DNA from: Medakamo hakoo
Lineage: Eukaryota > Chlorophyta > Trebouxiophyceae > Coccomyxaceae
Length of the DNA: 64,000 bases
Direction: 5' to 3'
Assembly: GCA_026636295.1 (NCBI GenBank)
Contig: CP089463.1
Coordinates: forward strand, 124,001-188,000
This document shows positions 7,836 through 18,597 of the stretch, one piece after another. Each line of letters starts with the position of its first letter. The first letter of the stretch is position 1. A model generated the notes under the pieces. It saw only the letters and a list, made by a program, of their open reading frames with translations, was not told where the DNA came from and did not search any database. The translations under genes and the position numbers were made by a program.

Positions 7836-8780
7836 ATGACCCGGTTTGTGTCCGACGCGATTGGCGTGCGCAGCGGCCGCGGCCGCAGCGGGCCCACCCG
7901 CGCCGAGCGCGAACGCCAGCTCGCCGAGTTCAAGCGCACCGGCCGCCACCCCGAGCTGGACGCGGCAGACCAGCGCGGGCCCGCCGGCCTCGCCATTCCT
8001 GGTCGCTTGCCGGAGAGGGTGCTGTCCCGGCCGCACGCCTTCCTGGACGTCGGCCCCGCCGCCGGCCCGACCCGCCGCCTGGTGGTCGAACTGTTTGATG
8101 GGGGGCCGGCCCGCTCCGCCGCGGCCGCCTTCCTGTCGCGGTGCCGGCCGGGCGCGGACGGCGGCTTTGCGGGCGGCCCCCTGGCCGGCATCGTCCCCAG
8201 CACCGCGCTCTTCGGCGGGGGGCCGGCCCCGCCGCGGGCGCCCCGCCCGGCCGCGACCAACGCGCTGCGGCACTGCGAGCCGGGGACGGTCAGCCTGTCG
8301 ACGGCGGGCGGCGGGTTCGCGGTCGCCCTCGTCCCGCTGCCATCGCTGGACGGCTCCAGCTGGGCCGTCGTGGGGCGGCTCACGCCGGAAAGCCTGCCCG
8401 CGGCGGTGGAGCTGGGCAGCCTGCCGCTCGGAGCGGCGCCGGGCGGCGGCGGCGGTGCCTTGCCGCCCGGCGCCAAACCACCCGCCACCCCGCTCATCAT
8501 CCGTGCCGCGGGCGAGACAGACGCGCGCGGCACGCACGAAGCGGTCGGCGCGGCGCCGCCTGCCGCGCCGGAATCGCCGCGGACGGCGGCCGCCCGTGTT
8601 GCGGCGGAGGCGGAAAAGGCGCGGGCTGGGGTGGCGTCGGCGTTGGAGGCCGGCCTGGCGGCGGAGCAGGCGGGAGGAGAGGAGAAGAAGAGGGGGGCGA
8701 ATGGTGGAGCCGGGCGCAAGCGCGGGCTGGACGAGCTGCTGGGCGGCGGGAGTGAGAGTGAGAGTGACAGCGACGAGTAG
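7836..8780 (+). CDS. Degenerate cyclophilin-type PPIase domain protein with acidic tail
   Basis: A single-exon gene of 314 residues starting at ATG 7836 (context AACACAATGACC). Residues about 67-205 follow the cyclophilin order: 'HAFLDVGPAAGPTRRLVVEL' matches the first strands, 'GGFAGGPLAGIVPSTALFGG' the 'FHRVIPGFMIQGGD' segment, and 'EPGTVSLSTAGGGFAVALVP' plus 'LPSLDGSSWAVVGRLTPE' the 'GTLSMAN...PWLDGKHVVFG' segment. Residues usual in active enzymes (the Arg/Phe pair, Gln, and the Trp and His of 'PWLDGKH') are not conserved. It is therefore probably a non-catalytic cyclophilin fold, which is inference. The C-terminus has Ala/Glu-rich helix, then a Lys/Arg patch and an SESESDSDE tail, as in some nuclear or spliceosomal cyclophilins. 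Confidence 0.75.
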   Translation: MTRFVSDAIGVRSGRGRSGPTRAERERQLAEFKRTGRHPELDAADQRGPAGLAIPGRLPERVLSRPHAFLDVGPAAGPTRRLVVELFDGGPARSAAAAFLSRCRPGADGGFAGGPLAGIVPSTALFGGGPAPPRAPRPAATNALRHCEPGTVSLSTAGGGFAVALVPLPSLDGSSWAVVGRLTPESLPAAVELGSLPLGAAPGGGGGALPPGAKPPATPLIIRAAGETDARGTHEAVGAAPPAAPESPRTAAARVAAEAEKARAGVASALEAGLAAEQAGGEEKKRGANGGAGRKRGLDELLGGGSESESDSDE

Positions 8781-8967
8781 AAAACAATGAGAATGGATGG
8801 GGATGGGATGGAAAAAAACAACAACAGCGGGCGCGAACTCTCTTCCTTCGCCTCCCTCTCCTCTCTCTCCCAGGCGTGCGTGGCCTGCGACGCGGGCGTG
8901 AGGTCAGGCATGAAAAAAAAGGCAAAGCACACGGCGACGAGGCGCCTCCCCCCTCCTCCCCCCCCCC

Positions 8968-9513
8968 TCACTTTTTCTTGGGCACCGTGACGTCGAGCGA
9001 CCCGGCCGCCAGGTCGCCATACACGCCCGCCGCGTCCGCGCCCGCCGGCAGCGCGATGTGCGTGCGGGCGGCGCTGCCCGTCTTGACGATCAGTTCTTCG
9101 CCCACGATCAGCAGCTCGACGTCGTGCTCGGTCTCCGCGCCCATGGCGTCGATGCGCAGGTGGTGGCCGGCGTCGGTCTGGGTTTTGTGTGGGGGGTGGG
9201 TGGGTGGGTCACACAAGGATGAGTGTGTTTTTTTTTTCCGTGCGCGAGGCGGGCAGGCGGCGGGCTCGCTCTCTCCCACCCGGCCTCGCAACCCTCTCTG
9301 TGGGCCATGCAGCCCACGCCGGTGTGGGCAAACCGGCGTTCAACGCAGGGTTTCCCCGTCGCACGCACGTGCGCATGTGTACGCGCGCGCGCGCGCACGC
9401 ACCTCGTGGAACTTGGAACTCGGCAGGTGCTTGCGGCCGCCTTCCTCCGGCACTTCGGCGCCGGCCACGCGTTCGGTGGCGTCTTCTGTGACCTTGGCGT
9501 TGATGCGGACCAT
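8968..9513 (-). CDS. Small HSP20-like (alpha-crystallin fold) protein, 106 residues, two exons
   Basis: Exon 1 is 9513-9403 (37 codons) and exon 2 is 9177-8968. The intron starts GTGCGT and ends in CAG, phase 0. The ATG at 9513 begins 'MVRINAKVTEDATERVAGAE'. The C-terminal half, 'DVELLIVGEELIVKTGSAAR' then 'THIALPAGADAAGVYGDLAA' and 'GSLDVTVPKKK', resembles the end of an HSP20 domain (LP...V....A....G.L.V.VPK). At 106 residues it is shorter than typical small heat-shock proteins (140-200) and lacks a long N-terminal arm, so it may be a minimal holdase or a related CS/HSP20-like fold. It overlaps no other gene and is divergent from the secreted-protein gene at 9691. Confidence 0.65.
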
Positions 9514-9608
9514 TTGGGCGTGCGGGTTTTGGGTGGCCGGTGTGGGTGGCGGGGGGGACGCGACAGCGGGAGAGAGAAAAACGTGGGTTTGAGGGCGCGA
9601 GGCGCGGG

Positions 9609-9639
9609 GAAGCCCGCCGCGCGCCGCGCGGCGGGCTTC
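9609..9639. promoter_or_regulatory. 31-bp perfect palindrome between divergent genes
   Basis: Arms 9609-9623 and 9625-9639 are exact reverse complements around a single central C (15 bp per arm, 'gaagcccgccgcgcg' on the left). It lies 95 bp upstream of the HSP20-like ATG and 51 bp upstream of the secreted-protein ATG. It could be a dimeric factor site or a cruciform or hairpin in a 5' UTR; nothing in the sequence decides this. Confidence 0.75.
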
Positions 9640-9690
9640 CACTTGTGCCAAAGAGAGAAGAAACACAACGTCCAACCAAAACGCGAAACC

Positions 9691-11065
9691 ATGCGCGTCC
9701 TCACCGGTCTCACCCTCCTGGGCGCCGCACAGGCCGCCTCTCTCCACGGCCGTGCCGTGGGCGTGGGTCCCCTGACCGACTGCGCGGTGCGTTTCTGTTT
9801 TTTTTGTGCGCCGCCGACGGTGGCGCGCATGCGTTGCTTTCCATTTTTGCCGCGGCCGCCCCCCGCTCGCAAGCGACAAGGTCTCCAGGCCTCATCCTCT
9901 CATTCTAGAAGACTGCGAGTGCTTGTCAGCCAGTCCATGAAAGAAGGTGGCCTGCAGCTCGCCCGGCATGACGGGCGCGCCCAGGCAACTCTCCAAGCTG
10001 CGCGGCAGCTGCACCCGCTCCCTGCCTATATTCTTGGACGGCCCAAACTCTTCATGCCCGCCCGCACCCCCACACCGCGACGCGAAACCACAGGTCCAGT
10101 ACACGGCGCCCGGCGCGACCGCGCCGTCTGCGACCGCCCTCACCGACGCACGCGGAGCCTTCACCCTGGAAGTCGACGGCGACCCGGCCGGCGGCTCCCT
10201 GCTCGTGACCGGCGGGGCGTGCGCCGACTCGGGGACGGGCCTGCCCAGCCCGCTCGCCCTGGGCGCCGTCCTGCCCGCCACCCTCGCGCCGGGCGCGTCC
10301 GCCGCCGTCAACGGCATCACCACCCTCGCGTACTACACCGCCAAAAACGCGGGCGCGCCCCAAGTCTCGCCGTACCTGGCGCTCATGGGCGGCGGCGTCG
10401 CCCAGGCCGGCGGCGGCGGCGCGGCGTCGTTCGACGTCTCGGCCTTCTACGCGGCCGCCGGCGCGTACTTGGGCATCCCATCCGCCAAGGACGGCGCGAC
10501 CGCGGACGTGCTGGGCGACCTGGTGGGCACCGGGTCCGGCGCGGCGGCGGGCGGGTACGCGCTGTCGGCCCAAGTCCTCGCGGCGCTCGCGGTCGGGTCC
10601 CAGGGCCTGGCCGGCCTCAAGCCGGACGTCACGCCCGACGCGGCGGCGGAGGCCATGGTCATCGCCACCTTCCCCGCCGCCGCCGCGACGGTGCGGGCCA
10701 AGGAGCGGTTCGACCTGACCCGCCCCGCCGCGCTGGCGGCGATCATCAACAAAGCGCTCGGCGGCGCGCCGCAGGACGTGGTGACTGCCGCGTCCGGCGC
10801 GACGGCGGACTTGAACGCGGGCATCGCGGCGTCCGTCGCGGGCGCGGCCAAGGCGGCCACCCCCGCCGCGCGCGCGGCTGCCCTGGCGCCCGTCGCGCGC
10901 GCCGTGCGGGCGGCGCAGGACTCGCTGGGCCCGGCCGCGCGCGCGATGGCGGCGGGCACGACGCCCGTCTCCGAGTTTGACGCGGTGTACGGCACGCCCG
11001 CCCTGGTGGACGCGGCGGTGGAGGCCGTTGGCGACGCCGCGCCGGGCGTGAGTGCACAGGCGTGA
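9691..11065 (+). CDS. Secreted protein with carboxypeptidase-regulatory-like beta domain (two exons)
   Basis: Exon 1 is 9691-9786 and exon 2 is 10094-11065, phase 0. The donor is GTGCGT and the acceptor CACAG, giving 355 residues. The first about 16 residues (MRVLTGLTLLGAAQAA) are a signal peptide. The join yields 'GPLTDCAVQYTAPGATAPSA' then 'TALTDARGAFTLEVDGDPAG' and 'GSLLVTGGACADSGTGLP'. This order matches the 'G..V..D....TDA.G.F.L' repeat of secreted proteins with a carboxypeptidase-regulatory-like or bacterial surface-protein domain. The rest is Ala-rich and probably helical, without recognised motifs. An extracellular or cell-wall location is inferred from the signal peptide. An additional small exon within the 307-nt intron (acceptor TCTAG near 9907) is possible but not needed. 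Confidence 0.7.
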
Positions 11066-11373
11066 GGCAGAATGGAGGTGAGGAGCGGTGTTGTTTTTTT
11101 CGCTCGCGCGCTGCGTGGTTGGGAGGGAGAGGAGGGGGGGGGAGGGGGAGCCGTGTGATTCTTTTTTTCGACGGACTTTTTTAAAAGCCCTGCATTCCTG
11201 TCTTTCTTACACCATGCAAAGCATGTCAAGGATGGGGGGGAGGACACCAGTGCCGCACTCCCCCCGTCTCGGCCGCGGTGTGGGCGGCGGGTGAAGGGGG
11301 GCGGGTGATACCGGATGGTGGGTGGGGAGGAACAAGGGGGGGGGACACACAAGACGTAAAAGCCAGCAGGCCT
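11066..11373. other. Convergent intergenic gap, 308 bp
   Basis: It lies between the 3' ends of the secreted-protein gene (+) and the mucin-like gene (-). It holds short T runs and G runs (near 11090, 11130 and 11330) consistent with 3' UTRs. No gene seen. Confidence 0.6.
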
Positions 11374-14300
11374 CTAACCCAGGCGCACGACCGTCGTGGA
11401 CACGGGCGCGCACGTGCCGGCCCGGCCAGCAGCAGTCCCCCGGGAAGCCGCGAAGACGAGAGGTTTGGCAGCCAGGCGGCCGCGTCCGCCGCGCGCGGGC
11501 GCGGCCAGCGACACGAGCACGTCAGCGGCAGCGGGCGAGGCCGCGGCCGCCGCCGCCGACACTTCCACCGTCGCCAGCCAGGCGGCACCCGTGCCGGGCG
11601 GCGGGGGTTCCAGGGCGTCCAACGCAGCGATGCGTGGGGCGTAGGCCGCCGCCGCGCCGCCGCCGCCAGCCTGCAGCGCTGCCGCGCTCAGGTCGGCGGG
11701 CGACAGGGACGCGCCCGCCGCCCCCGGCCCGCACACCACCACGACCGACGCGTTGGTCGAGGCCGCGTCCGGGCCGTGGACCAGGGCCGGCACGCGGCCG
11801 CCGCCGGGCAGGGCCATGGCCGCGGCGTACAAGCAGCACCCGACGGGCGGGGGCGGCCCCGCCGTCGCGTTCTGGACGGCCAGCGGGCGCGGGGCGCGCG
11901 TGGGGGACGGCGTGGGTGTCGCGGCCTCGGTCTCCGTCGGTGGAGGGGTAGGCGGCGCGGCCGTGTCCGCGGGCGCGTCCGTGGCCGGAGGCGGCGGCGG
12001 CGTGGTGGGCGCAGGTTCCGTTTCGGTCGGTGGAGGCGTGGTGGTGGTGACAGCCTGCGTTTCGGTGGGCGCGGGCGTCGTCGTCGTGGCGGCCGGCGTC
12101 GTCGTGGCGGCGGGCGTCGTCGTGGCGGCCGGCGTCGTCTCCGCCGCGGCCTGCGTTTCGGTGGGCCCGGGCGTCGTCGTCGTGGCGGCCGGTGTCGTCG
12201 TGGCGGCCGGCGTCGTCTCCGCGGCGGCCTGCGTGTCAGTGGGCTCGGGCGTCGTCGTCGTGGAGGCGGGCGTCGTCGTGGCGGCCGGCGTCGTCTCCGC
12301 CGCGGCCTGCGTTTCGGTGGGCTCGGGCGTCGTCGTCGTGGCGGCCGGCGTCGTCGTGGCGGCCGGCGTCGTCGTGGCGGCCGGCGTCGTCGTGGCGGCG
12401 GGCGTCGTCGTGGCGGCCGGCGTCGTCTCCGCGGCGGCCTGCGTGTCAGTGGGCTCGGGCGTCGTCGTCGTGGCGGCGGGCGCCTCGGTCTCGGTCGGAG
12501 GTGGGGTGGTGGTGGCCGCCGCTTCCGTTTCCGTGGCAGCAGGCGTCGTGGGCGCCGCCGTCTCCACGGCTTCCGTGGGAGCGGGCGTGGCCGTCGTCGC
12601 GGCGGGCGTGGCGGGCGCCGCCTCGGTCCAGGTGGGCGCGGGCGTCGTCGGTGCGGGTGTCCAGCTCTCCGTCGGCGGCGGTGGGGTGGTCGCCGCGGCC
12701 TCCGTTTCCGTGGGAGCGGGCGTGGTGGCCGCGGGCGTGGCGGCGACCTCCGTCTCCGGCGGCGGGGTGGCAGCGGTCGTTTCGGGCGGCGTGGGAGCGG
12801 GCGTGCCCGTCTCCTCCGCCTCCGCGGGCGGCGCGGGCGAGGTGGTTTCGGGCGGCGGCGCCGTCGTGGCGGCGGGCGCCGTCCCGTTCCAGGGGACCAA
12901 GCCGGACAAAACGTTGGTGCGGCGCGTCGGCGCGGGCGTGGCGGCCGCCGTCGTTTCAGGCGGGGGTGGGGGCGCCGTCGTTTCGGTGGCCGTCGTTTCA
13001 GGGGGCGCCGTCGTTTCGGTGGCCGTCTTTTCAGGGGGCGCCGTCGTTTCGGCGGCCGTCTCGGCGGGCGTGGCAGAGGGCGTCGTCGTCGTCGTCTCGG
13101 GCGGCGGCGTGGTCTCAGCTGCGGCGGCCGGCGTCGTTTCGGCCGGGCGCGTGGTGGCCGCGGCGGCCGGCGTCGTCTCCACCGCCGCAGTCTGCGGCGG
13201 GGGCGTTTCCATCACCTTTTCAGGCGTCGCCTGCGGCGGCGGCGGCGGCGGCGGCGCCGCCGCGGGCGTGCTGCTGCGCGGCCCGCACCCGCGCGCGCGC
13301 AGCGCGCACGTGTCGACCGGGCGGCAGCACCCGTCCCCGCCCGCCCCGCCGCCCGCCACGGTGCCGCCCGCCCCGCCAAACAGGGCGCAGCACGTGCACG
13401 TGTAGTCCACGCCCCACCCGTCGCCGCCGCCCACGCCGGGCGGCGCGTCGGGCGCCGGGCGCTCCACTTTCCAGGCGGCCGCGACCGGGATGACCCACAG
13501 CTGCAGCACCGCCGCCGCGCCGGCGCCGGGCGGGGACGCGTACTGGATGGAGACCGGCACCAGGCCGTGCGGCAGGTGGGCCACGTCCTGGCAGGCCAGC
13601 GTCACGTCCGCGTCCCCGCCCGCGTCCGGCGACGCCAGGACGAGCGTGGAATTAAGCGTCACGGCCGCGCGGCCCGCGTAACGCGCGCACACGCGGTAGC
13701 GGTGGTACAGGCCGTCGTCCGGCCCGCCGCTGCGCCAGTCCAGGGCCTCGTTCTTGGTGACGGCCACGTAGCCGTCCAGGGTCAGGCCGAAGCAGGACCC
13801 GAAGCGGGACGGGTCCAGGGGCGGGGAGCCGTGGAACGGGTCGCCGCCCCAGGCCTGGGTGGGAGGGGGGTAGGTGGGGTGGGTGGGTGGGTGAGAGGTC
13901 GAGTCGCGTCAGAGAGAGGCGCCGCCGTCCCCGCCGTCCCCGCGCCGTCCCCGCGCCGTCCCCTCCCCGCCTCCCTGCCCAAACCCCACCTGCAAGTCCA
14001 TGCCCTCCTGGCACCGGCTGACCGCGTCGACGTCGCCCGGCAGGGCGCCCAGGGCCCGCGGGTCGCGCGGCCCGCCCGGGCAGGAAGAGCCGGTGCTGCC
14101 GCCGCCGCCGCCGCGCCCGTCGGCGGGCTGGGCCGGGAAAAACGTGGCGCGCAGGCCGTAGGACAGCTCCGCGCCGCCTTCCTTTTCGGGGGCGGGCGAG
14201 CCCGCCGCGCACGCCGACTCCTGGCGCACCGCCGTCCAGGCTTGGACGGTGCCGTCGGCGCCCAGGCCGCCGGGGCGGCCGGGGCCGCACGGCGGCGCGT

Positions 14301-15342
14301 CGCGCAGCGCGCACGCGCCGGGCGGCCCCGCGCACGTCGCCCGCGGCGGGGAGGGCGGCGACGCGGAAGCCTTGGGCAGGGTCACCGACCAGGAGGCGTC
14401 GGCATTGGTGGCCAGGGTGGTGCGGACGTGGACGGACGCGCCGGCGTCCAGCCATTCCGTCTGTTTTTTTGTGTGTTGTGGGCGGGGGGGGACGGCGAGG
14501 GTTGAAGAGATGAGAGACGGCCGCGCCCCCCCACCCCCCTTCTCTCATCCGTCCCACCCCCCACCACCTCTCACCTTGCACCCGCCGGCCACGTCGCCTT
14601 TGAACACGGTGATCGCGCGCCCGCCCGCCAGGCGCAAGCCTGTGCAGGTGGCGCGAAAGTCAGACGGAGATGCGGCCGCCTTGCCAAACCAGCGGGCGTC
14701 GACTGTTGTGCGTTTTGGTGTGTGGGTGCGGGTGGGTGTGAGGGGGGGGGGAGGCAGGGCGGGCAAAGGAGGCGCACACACACGCAGCAGCGGGCGGCGA
14801 GGTCTCCCCACACACCCATCCAGCCCTCCCCACACCCTGCACCTTTCACGCTGGCCTGGGCCCGGCGGGTCAGGGCCGCGCCATCGACGGGCGGGGCGGC
14901 GGCCGGCAGCGCCGCGGCGGGGCCCGTCGCCGCGCGCGGCCGCCCGGCCGGGCGGCACACCTCATACTCCGAACCGGACGCCGCGCCGTTGTCCAGGCGG
15001 GCGGTGACCAGGAGCAGGGCGGTCGTGGAGGCGGCGGCCTGTGCGCGTGGTGGGAGGGCGGTGAGGGAGGAGGAGGGGTGAGGCAGGCACACGCACGGCG
15101 CGCCGGTCGGCTGTTTTTCCGCGCGCCGTCCGCGCCCGCGGTGGTGGCGTCGCTCGCGCGGTCAGTAACTGCAGCACCGCCCCCGCCCCCGCTCTCCTCG
15201 TCCTCGCCCCCGGGCCCTCTCCCCCTCTCCCACCACCACGCACGTCAGGAGCGGCCGCGGTCCCAGCCGCCCAGGCCAGGCTGACCAGGGCGGCGACGGC
15301 GGACGCGGCACGGCGCGTGCCGCGCCGCGCGCGGGCGGGCAT
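11374..15342 (-). CDS. Large secreted mucin-like Thr/Pro/Ala-rich glycoprotein (five exons)
   Basis: Five exons (15342-15244, 15038-14843, 14702-14575, 14460-13990, 13854-11374) join in consistent phases (0, 1, 0, 0) to 1124 residues. Exon 1 is a basic signal peptide ending 'LVSLAWAAGTAAAPD'. Residues about 34-520 form a Cys-containing ectodomain with motifs such as 'NGAASGSEYEVCR', 'FRATCTGLRLAGGRAITVFK' and 'VDYTCTCCALFG'; I do not recognise the fold. Residues about 520-950 are a mucin-like region of ETTPAAATTTPAPTETQAA-type repeats, likely heavily O-glycosylated. A 170-residue Cys-poor C-terminal domain follows. This layout suggests a cell-wall or extracellular-matrix glycoprotein, as in pherophorin- or HRGP-like algal proteins, but no pherophorin domain is evident. 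Confidence 0.82.
12030..12480. repeat. Coding minisatellite in the mucin-like gene
   Basis: Imperfect repeats built from 'ggcgtcgtcgtggcggccgg' and 'gcggcctgcgtttcggtggg' type units encode, on the minus strand, PAATTTP and EPTETQAAAETTP motifs. At least four longer blocks can be seen, with the short unit amplified five times at about 12340-12425. Confidence 0.85.
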
Positions 15343-15707
15343 GGTTTTTTGGATGGAAGGGTGTGTGTGTGGTTTGTGGGGGGGGAGCGCGCGCGCGCTC
15401 TCACACGCAAGCCTGGGCGAGCGCGGTAGGCGTTTCACGCCACGCGCTGGCAGGCGGGCGGGAGGGCGGGTGGGAGAGAGGGGCACGGGCCTCCCGTTTG
15501 GGACGGCGGTTGAGTATGGAGGGGGGAGGCGTTAGGAGGCAAGGGGAAAGGCGGAGTGGCGGGCCTTGCACACACTCGCAACCCCCTCCACCACCACCAC
15601 CCTCCTCTCTCTGTTTCGACGAAAAAAGACAAGGGGACGCCCCGCGCGCGCCACACAAAAAGAACAGGTGAACCAACCCTAGTGTACTTGTAGTCCTCCC
15701 CTCCCTC
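15343..15707. other. Intergenic gap, 365 bp
   Basis: It lies upstream of the mucin-like gene and downstream of the next minus-strand gene. It contains a TG-rich stretch (15360-15380), an alternating GC block (15390-15400) and pyrimidine-rich DNA near 15580-15620. No gene seen. Confidence 0.55.
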
Positions 15708-18343
15708 TCACCGCGCCCGTATGGCTTTGAGCAGGGCCTGGCCGCGGGCGGCGGCCGTCGCCGCGCGCGCGGCCGCCGCGGCCGGTGGTGGCGGCGCCGC
15801 GCGGTCGCCCAGCGACGACCGGCGGCGGCGGGGCACGGCGGCCGCATCAAACTCGGCGGCGGCTTTGGTGGGCGTGGCTGGCGAGCCGCCACCACCGCCG
15901 ACGGACCCGCCGGACAGCGGGGAGGCGGGCGACGGGACGGAGGGAGTGCCGTCGGCCGTGGCGCCGCCGCCGCGCCCGCCCCCACCCAGCCGCAAGGCCA
16001 AGCGGCGGCCGATGCCGCGCGACGGGCCCAGGCCGGACGCGGCGAGGGCAGCGGCCAGGGCGCCTGCAGACGAGTCGGAGCCGGTGGGGGCCGTGGACGG
16101 CGGGGCCGGTGGGGCGGCGGGAGCGGCGGCCGCGGCGGCCGCGGCCGCGGCCGCCGCCGCCGTGGCCGCGCCCCCCCGCGCGCCCGCCCGCTCCCGCCCT
16201 TTTTGATGACCGCCTCCGACTGCGTGCGCCGCAGGGCCGCCGCCGCGGACGCTGCCTTGGACGTCGAAGGCGCGGCCTGCTTGGCTTTGGAGCCGGAGGC
16301 CCGGCCGCGGGCCTTGGGCGGTGGCGCGGCAGCGCACGGCGCCAGAGGTTGGCCCAGCGGCGGGAAGCCCGGCGCGGTAGCGGGCCGGGGCGGGCCCAGG
16401 CCGCCGCGGAAGCCCGCAGGCGACGCAGGCGCGGACGCGACGACCAGGCCGGCGGCGCCACCCCCGCCGCGCCCGCGGTCGGCGGAGACGGGGATGAAAC
16501 CCGACGCGACGCCGGGCAGCAGGAGGCCGTCGTCGCCGCTGTGGTGGTGGTCGAGCGGCGCCTGGTTCAGCGGCGGGTGGTGTAGGTGGTGGTCGTGCAC
16601 GGCCGACGTGGACGCCAGTCCGCCGGACCGGCCGGCCAATGACGGCGCCGAGTGCGACGCGCCGGCACCGCTGTCCGCCGCGCGGGCGGCCCTGCCCTTT
16701 TTCTTTTTCGCGGCGGCGGCGGCGGCCGGCGCGTGGTCCGGGTTGGACGAAGACGACGGCCGGTCCGCGGCCACGGCCGCCGCGGCGGCGGCGGCGGCGG
16801 CCGCGGCCGCAGCCGCGGCAGCTGGGTCGCCCAGCGGCGCGCCCAGCGGGTGCAGGCCGCCGGCAGCGATGAGGGCGGACTGGGGTGGGTTGAGGGGGAT
16901 GGGAGGTGCGAGTGAGGGCACCACAAAAAAAAAGAAAACAGCGGGGCACGAGCGCGGCAAAACCACCGCATGCGCGACACACAAGCCACCACGGAACGCA
17001 CCAGGTCCACGTCCGGGTCCAGCAGGGACGCTAAAGCACCACTGCTGCCGCCCGCCCCACCGCCCACGCCGGCAATGCCGCCGCCCGCACTCAAGGGATG
17101 GAGGTGGTGGTGGTGGTGGTTGTGCGCAGCGCCCGGCCCGCCGGCCGCGGCGTGGCCGTCCACCTCGTCGTCGTCGCCCGGGAAGGGGGGCAGGTGCGGC
17201 CCGCCGGGTCCACCACCCATGACGACGGAGGCCAGGTGGGCGTGGTGGTCGGCGGTCGACGGCGGCGGCGGCGGCGGCGCGCGGCCCGAGAAGAGGAGTG
17301 TGTCGTCGTCGCCCCCACCCCCACCGCCGCCCTCACTGCCGGCGCCTGCGCCCAGCGCCGCGGCCGCGTGCGCGGCGGCGGCGGCGTCTAAGGCAGCATT
17401 ATCGACGGCCAGGGCCAGCGGGGCGGAGTGGGCGCGGGCGGGGCGGTGCAGGCCTGTTGGATGGACATGGCGCGGAAGGGGCGTGGGTGAGGGGGTGAGG
17501 GGTGGTAGGGGGAGGGAGGGGGGCATGGGGGCTGTCGCAGCCGTGGAAAAACGGGCGCGCGCGCCAGGTTGTGGGCGTGTCCACCGCTCAAAACACCCGT
17601 CATACGGTGGACAAGGCGTCAATGCGCGCGCTTGATGTGGAATTGGAGGCGGGGCGAGGGCACCGCCTGCGCAAGACCGCCCAAAGGCGGGAGGTACACA
17701 CATCGGAAACAGGTCGGGTTTTTCCGCCGGCCAGGCGAGCGCGGGCAGGTTGGTGGTGGGTGGAGTCGCAGTGTTTGGAGCGCGCCGGGCTCGGCGGCCA
17801 GGCCACACCACTGCCGCGCCGCCCACACAAGAGCACGACACACTGCTGCCCCGTCTGAAACGGGCGCGGTCTCAGGCAAAAGGCGGCTCGAAACGTGTGG
17901 TGCGCCGCATGCGGCAAAAACAAAAAAAACGCCACCATCGACGCGTCCCCTCACGACCAAGCACAAAAAAAAACGAGTCAACGCACCCTGCGCCGGCAGG
18001 CTGGGCCACACGTAGTCCCGCACGTCCGTCGACACAAAGGCTTCCAGTGGTGAGGCGGGGACGCCCAGGTGCGCGCCCGCAAAGGCCGTGGGATTGCGGG
18101 CGGGCTTGGCGGGCACGCCGACAACGAGCGGCGCGTCGCCCGGAGCGGCGGCAGCAGCCGTGGGTGGGCCGCCCGGCAGCGCCGACGGCGCGCCGCCCGG
18201 GCCTGACCCGCTGGGGAGGAGGCAGGCGTCCATGGCGCGCCGCCGTGCAGCGTCAAACTGTTCGGCCCAGGCCCTCCTGCTCCGCGGCCTCGCCCGAACG
18301 CGTGCTGTGTTTGCTCTTGTGCGGGGAGCCTCACCGCGTCCAT
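15708..18343 (-). CDS. Low-complexity Ala/Gly/His/Ser-rich protein of unknown function (four exons; frame break in the last exon)
   Basis: Proposed exons are 18343-18335 (ATG GAC GCG), 18257-17987, 17453-17002 and 16879-15708. Donors are GTGAGG, GTGCGT and GTGCGT; phases are 0, 1 and 0. The first 9-nt exon is uncertain; the alternative start is the ATG at 18233. Visible features are 'MDACLLPSGSGPGG', an acidic 'GGDDDTLLFSGR', a hexa-His-like tract 'AHNHHHHHLHPL', a poly-Ala run, a 'KKKKGRAARAAD' basic patch and a C-terminal 'ARGQALLKAIRAR'. It may be a nuclear regulatory protein, given the poly-Ala, poly-His and basic patch; this is inference. The last exon is 1172 nt and does not keep one frame: the upstream part ends near 'SEAVIKKGGSG' and the downstream part continues one frame over, around a C7 run at 16171-16177. 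Confidence 0.55.
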
Positions 18344-18597
18344 GGCTCACACCCCATCCCCATCCAACCTTCATCCATCATCCACCTTTCATCATCACCT
18401 TCTTTCCGTCAGTCCCTCTAAAAATGTCTTTGGATCGTCAACACAGCAGCACACCCACCCACCCCCCACCCGCCCCCCACCCCCATTGTTTTTCACAAAG
18501 GTCTCGTGCATGGAAAGAAAGAAAAGGAGGAGGAGGAGGAGGAGGACACGCACACACCACCCACTCTCTCTCCATGTTTCTGCCCTCCCCTCTCTCC

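Noticed and set aside
11278-14505. A 1075-codon plus-strand open frame rich in Arg and Gly
   Set aside because: It is the antisense shadow of the mucin-like gene. The Arg/Gly pattern is the reverse complement of Thr/Pro/Ala codons, and the minus strand has a signal peptide and five phase-consistent exons.
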